Below, piece after piece: positions 23,643 through 26,429 of a stretch of DNA of 26,429 bases (positions within the stretch are counted from its first letter, which is position 1; the number at the start of each line of letters is the position of its first letter). The translations under genes were made by a program, and so were the position numbers. The DNA lies in contig JANJUT010000258.1 in assembly GCA_024710445.1 (NCBI GenBank), positions 1 through 26,429 on the forward strand, read 5' to 3'. Origin of the DNA: Thiobacillus sp. GTDB lineage: Bacteria; Pseudomonadota; Gammaproteobacteria; Burkholderiales; Thiobacillaceae. The notes beneath the pieces were generated by a model. It was not told where the DNA came from, did not search any database, and was given only the letters and a program-made list of their open reading frames with translations.

Positions 23643-25121
23643 ATGACCTACCCAGTCGAAGAAGTCTTCAGGACCGAAGGTGTGCCGGAATTTACGTTTG
23701 TACGGCCGCCGAATTTCAACGAAATTCTGGTTGATATAAGAAACCCCGGGAAACCTGTCGTTATTGAGGGGCAGTCCGGCACGGGCAAGACTACGACCGT
23801 GCGAAAGATCATTGAAGAATGTCTGCCGCATGCTGGCTTTGAGTATTTGTCCGCGCGGAAGGCAAATGACATTCCAAAAATTCTTCGCCTGGCCGATGGA
23901 GTTGAAGGTGGCTGCTTCATCGTCGATGATTTCCACAGACTCGAAAATGACACGCAGGCAAAGATTGCCAACATCGTCAAGGTTGCTGCAGAAGAATTTG
24001 GGGACAACGCCTACCCTAAAGTCGTGATTATCGGAATCAACAAGGTTGGCAGCGAGTTGATTCATCTTGTTCACGACATTGCAAAACGGTGTGGAATTCA
24101 TCGCATCAAGCCAGCGTCACTCGAAACCACGTCAGAGCTCATTGGCAAAGGAGAGGAAAAGCTGGGTCTGAAGCTCGCCGACCATGACAGGATATTCGCC
24201 GAGACAAAAGGTGATTATTGGCTGACGCAGTTGGTGTGTCAGTCGATATGTCTTATGAACGACGTCACCGAAACGCGGCCAGATACGCCGACCCTGCAGT
24301 TTGGCATAGCGGCATTGCGCGGTCGTGTAACGGAACGACTCGATCATTCCTACCAAGAGACCGTCAAGGAGTTTTGCCGCGGAAAGCGGTTCCGATCAAC
24401 CAATGACCCTTACTTGAAGTTACTGCGAAGCGTTAGTGAGCAGGACAGCTCAATCGTTGATCTCACGGAACTGGCAAACGCGAATGCGGAAGTCCGCGGC
24501 AGTATTAACAACATTAAGGAAAAGCGGCTGGCCATCCTGATCGAATCGAAGCCAATATGCGAACGCTATTTCTACTACAACCAAGAAACGAAGCACTTCG
24601 CAATTGAGGATCCCGCGCTGTTCTATTACCTGAAGCATCTCAATTGGGTTGAGTTGCGAAAGGCCTGCGGGTTCCGCTCTGGTGAGCGTGATTTCGACTT
24701 TGACTTTGCCCTTTCCTTTGCTGGCGAGAATCGCGGTATAGCAAGATCGATTGCGGACCAGCTGGAAATATTGGACTGTTCAGTCTTCTATGATGAGTTT
24801 TTTGAAGCCAACTACCTCGGCAAAGCTTGGCATAAGAGTTTCATGGAAGTTTTCAGCGACAAGGCTCGATTCGTAGTCTGCTTGCTCGACCGATTCCATC
24901 TCGAAAAGATTTGGCCTACTTTTGAGCGCGAGTGCTTTGCCCCCCGCGTTCCAGAAGCAGCAGTAATCCCCATCTATCTGGACGACACTGCATTTCCAGG
25001 AATACCGAGAGATATCGTCGGCATACCCTTCCGGGCGGGTGATGCCGAAGGGCAAGAACTCGACAATCGTGTCACCGACGAAATCGTTTTCAAGCTGATG
25101 GCGCGGCTCGAAGATATCTAA
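23643..25121 (+). CDS. P-loop NTPase with C-terminal TIR domain, putative antiphage effector (cassette 2)
   Basis: A 492-aa protein. N-terminal NTPase: Walker A GQSGTGKT (43-50) and Walker B CFIVDDFHR (Asp95-Asp96), followed by a helical region without recognised repeats (~150-345). From ~350 a TIR domain: FDFALSFAGENRG (strand A), SVFYDEFFEANYLGKAW (box with candidate catalytic Glu388, or Glu385), ARFVVCLLDRFHLEKIWPTFERECF, and VIPIYLDD. Prokaryotic TIR domains typically degrade NAD+ or make cyclic ADP-ribose signals, and NTPase/STAND-TIR fusions are known defence proteins, although TIR is more often N-terminal. The ATG at 23643 was chosen because it lies 28 bp behind the attC; a longer frame from 23556 would start inside the attC. 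No partner gene is adjacent except other cassettes. Confidence 0.88.
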   Translation: MTYPVEEVFRTEGVPEFTFVRPPNFNEILVDIRNPGKPVVIEGQSGTGKTTTVRKIIEECLPHAGFEYLSARKANDIPKILRLADGVEGGCFIVDDFHRLENDTQAKIANIVKVAAEEFGDNAYPKVVIIGINKVGSELIHLVHDIAKRCGIHRIKPASLETTSELIGKGEEKLGLKLADHDRIFAETKGDYWLTQLVCQSICLMNDVTETRPDTPTLQFGIAALRGRVTERLDHSYQETVKEFCRGKRFRSTNDPYLKLLRSVSEQDSSIVDLTELANANAEVRGSINNIKEKRLAILIESKPICERYFYYNQETKHFAIEDPALFYYLKHLNWVELRKACGFRSGERDFDFDFALSFAGENRGIARSIADQLEILDCSVFYDEFFEANYLGKAWHKSFMEVFSDKARFVVCLLDRFHLEKIWPTFERECFAPRVPEAAVIPIYLDDTAFPGIPRDIVGIPFRAGDAEGQELDNRVTDEIVFKLMARLEDI

Positions 25122-25154
25122 CTCGAAGTTGAACGGTGCTTTGACCGGTATGCG

Positions 25155-25223
25155 ATCTAACAAACGCTTCGAGAGAGACGCTCCGCCAGCAAGCTTCCGC
25201 GCCCCTCAAGCTGCACGTTGGGT
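25155..25223 (+). other. attC site 2 (69 bp, shortened centre)
   Basis: The 5' box is ATCTAAC (25155-25161) and the 3' box is GTTGGGT (25217-25223), both full matches to RYYYAAC and GTTRRRY. The inner arms GCTTCGAG and CTCAAGC pair with one extra C on the left arm. The left ~37 bp and right ~19 bp are the same as in site 3, but the central hairpin is missing. A second ATCTAAC (25116-25122) lies upstream over the stop codon of the TIR gene. Confidence 0.85.
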
Positions 25224-25242
25224 CGACACTGTGTCACCAAAG

Positions 25243-26022
25243 ATGATCTTTCGCATACTGCATTGCCTGCTTGCAACATTTTCGATCATCATGGCCACAG
25301 CCTGTTTCGCGGAACACCGTCTGGCAGTTACACCGGAGTCCTCGCCAGCCAGTGTGCCGCTCCAGGGCTCGGACTTGCAAACAAAGTCTAAGTCGGGCGG
25401 GGGCACTCGACAGCAAGCCGGTGAAGATTATCCGGAAGAGTCAACTGAACGCGACCGCGCTCAAGCCGCTCTCGCTGATGGCCTGCGCAGCGTCGCCCAG
25501 AGCGTTGATAGGGCACGAGAGGATCTAGGCAAGCCACGTGGCGCCAATATTTCCGATCTAATTCAGATCGCGGGAATCCTAGTTGCGATGGTGGCAGCAC
25601 TTGCCTCCGCGTATTGGTCTTCTCGGACTGCTCACAGGCTGGCTGACAAGGGCGAGAAGGACAATCGGCGCCAGTTCTGTCTGCACTTGCAGTCTCAGTT
25701 CGATTCTCCACAGATGTTCGAGTTGCGCTTTAATGCTTGGAAGCAGCTGAGTCGCGGCAATTTCAAGGGGATTGTGGACGTTGGCACTCTGCATTCCTCA
25801 CCGCACTGGACCTACGAAGTGTCCGCAGTGATTCACTTTTTCGAGAGCCTTGGTTCATATTGCAAAGAGGGTCTCATCGATCCTGTACTCGCCGCACAGC
25901 TGTTTGGCCGTCCGTATCGACTATGGGAGAGTGGGCTCCTGAACCAGTTAACCACCAAGGGAAATCTCGATCCGAGCCACGAGTGGCTTGAGCGCGTACG
26001 TTTGTTTGGTAGATACCTGTGA
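25243..26022 (+). CDS. DUF4760-like membrane protein (cassette 3)
   Basis: A 259-aa protein. It starts with a hydrophobic segment that looks like a signal peptide or lipoprotein-type leader (MIFRILHCLLATFSIIMATACFAE; Cys21 could be a lipid site, though the box is not classical). A polar stretch rich in Ser, Glu and Gln follows. A membrane helix (~106-125, LIQIAGILVAMVAALASAYW) comes next, then a cytosolic helical domain with VSAVIHFFESLGSYCKEGLIDPVLAAQLFGRPYRLWE. The last pattern is that of the DUF4760 family, whose function is unknown. The ATG at 25243 was chosen because it lies 19 bp behind the attC core; an upstream in-frame start at 25129 would be in the preceding cassette. A defence link is suggested only by its place next to the TIR cassette. 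Confidence 0.78.
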   Translation: MIFRILHCLLATFSIIMATACFAEHRLAVTPESSPASVPLQGSDLQTKSKSGGGTRQQAGEDYPEESTERDRAQAALADGLRSVAQSVDRAREDLGKPRGANISDLIQIAGILVAMVAALASAYWSSRTAHRLADKGEKDNRRQFCLHLQSQFDSPQMFELRFNAWKQLSRGNFKGIVDVGTLHSSPHWTYEVSAVIHFFESLGSYCKEGLIDPVLAAQLFGRPYRLWESGLLNQLTTKGNLDPSHEWLERVRLFGRYL

Positions 26023-26056
26023 TGGCGTAGAGCAGTTCTTCTTGGATCAACGGGTG

Positions 26057-26137
26057 ACCCAACAAACGCTTCGAGAGAGACGCTCCGCCAGCAAGCTTCG
26101 CTTGCTGCCTCAGCGCCCCTCAAGCTGCACGCTGAAC
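26057..26137 (+). other. attC site 3 (81 bp, full central hairpin)
   Basis: The 5' box is ACCCAAC (26057-26063), a full RYYYAAC match. The 3' box is GCTGAAC (26131-26137), where the second base of GTT is C. The inner arms GCTTCGAG and CTCAAGC have the usual extra C. The centre has a perfect 8-bp hairpin CAGCAAGC-TTC-GCTTGCTG. Apart from this centre it is nearly identical to site 2. Confidence 0.82.
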
Positions 26138-26220
26138 GTCCACTTCATCGCCGAGAGCAGACATAGGTAAGAAATAGTGTGACTTCCGCTTTGGCCGATG
26201 AGCGGGCCAACAGTCTGAAG
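26136..26220. repeat. Short repeat copy B adjoining attC site 3
   Basis: Begins at the last bases of attC site 3 with ACGTCCACTTCATCGCC (26136 onward), which aligns with 22798-22825 (23 of 28 bases). It is followed by a hairpin-forming part TTTGGCC-gatgagc-GGGCCAA (26190-26210) related to the hairpin of copy A. It holds no convincing gene. Confidence 0.5.
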
Positions 26221-26429
26221 TCCTATCCGGCAGCTTGAGGATCAGCAAGCCGCCACCGAGAATGCTGGCGTCATCAGGCCGATCAGGGCCGGCAACAGAC
26301 CCAAGCCACATGCATCACATCCATCGCCAGGGTACGCACACAATCTGCACGCCCACAGTGCGCTCAATCATCCGCCGCCGGCAAAACCGTTTTGCCGCCA
26401 CGCCTCGAAAACGACCACGCTCACGGCAT
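26221..26429. other. Non-coding end of window
   Basis: No gene can be supported. The stretch contains a perfect hairpin CGGCAAAA-CCG-TTTTGCCG (26379-26397), which could be a terminator or part of another folded site. It may be the start of a further cassette or the end of the array. Confidence 0.5.

Larger units (their letters stand above)
22916..26137 (+). mobile_element. Integron-type gene cassette array without visible integrase (CALIN-like)
   Basis: Three gene-plus-attC units all read in the plus direction: HNH nuclease, NTPase-TIR protein and DUF4760-like protein. A further recombination-like site precedes the first. Each gene fills most of its unit, starts close behind the preceding GTT core and ends at or near the next attC, which is cassette architecture. 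Cassette limits, taking the crossover after the G of GTT, are about 23011-23609, 23610-25217 and 25218-26131. The base composition is visibly lower in GC than the surrounding operons. No integrase gene lies upstream within the window; one could lie downstream, or the array may be an orphan cluster. Confidence 0.8.

Noticed and set aside
26057..26137. Related sequences at 25155-25223 and 26057-26137 considered as CRISPR repeats
   Set aside because: The copies are separated by about 830 bp containing a gene, differ in length, and have attC inner-arm pairing; they are not a regularly spaced array.
26120..26311. Short minus-strand open frame after the last attC
   Set aside because: It starts in attC/repeat sequence and lacks a ribosome-binding site or domain; explained by the repeat.

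Overview
The window (about 26.4 kb) looks like a chromosomal segment of a betaproteobacterium. The evidence is the rpoD-tRNA(CAT) junction, the slmA / moeB / ctpA-envC-gpmI block, the trxC / secB / SH3 protein / gpsA block, and the moderately high GC of the core genes. A sulfur-oxidising or methylotrophic relative within the Nitrosomonadales is plausible, but this is inferred from gene content and I cannot assign a species.

Layout. 1-1605 is the 3' part of rpoD, followed by a tRNA with anticodon CAT. slmA (nucleoid occlusion, +) converges on a minus-strand set: gpmI-envC-ctpA, tightly packed, then a small hypothetical gene and moeB/thiF behind a possible internal promoter. At 8022-13768 a plus-strand locus starts with an ArsR-family regulator whose two cysteines have the 66-residue spacing of the persulfide sensors SqrR/BigR/YgaV. 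It is followed by an RND membrane-fusion protein, an RND permease, a DUF2892 protein, a membrane-anchored rhodanese and a CPYC glutaredoxin. Two overlapping AT-rich palindromes sit on the promoter in front of the pump genes. Next come housekeeping genes: trxC, secB, an SH3-domain exported protein and gpsA.

16390-22330 (minus) is a four-gene sucrose operon, transcribed fructokinase - sucrose-phosphate synthase - sucrose-phosphate phosphatase - amylosucrase. The same gene set is known from methylotrophs and other osmoadapting bacteria. The synthase carries a C-terminal phosphatase-like HAD domain that has lost its key aspartates, while the separate phosphatase keeps them.

The accessory part is 22916-26137, an array of integron-type gene cassettes with no integrase in the window. 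I find three attC sites (23529-23615, 25155-25223, 26057-26137) with 5' RYYYAAC boxes, 3' GTT-type boxes and the expected inner arms with one unpaired base. A fourth attI/attC-like site lies at 22916-23016. The cassettes carry (1) an HNH nuclease, (2) a protein joining a P-loop NTPase to a C-terminal TIR domain, of the kind used in abortive antiphage defence, and (3) a DUF4760-like membrane protein. The two downstream attC sites are nearly identical except that one has lost its central hairpin. Related short repeats lie on both sides of the array. This cassette array is the most likely place for a poorly described defence function.
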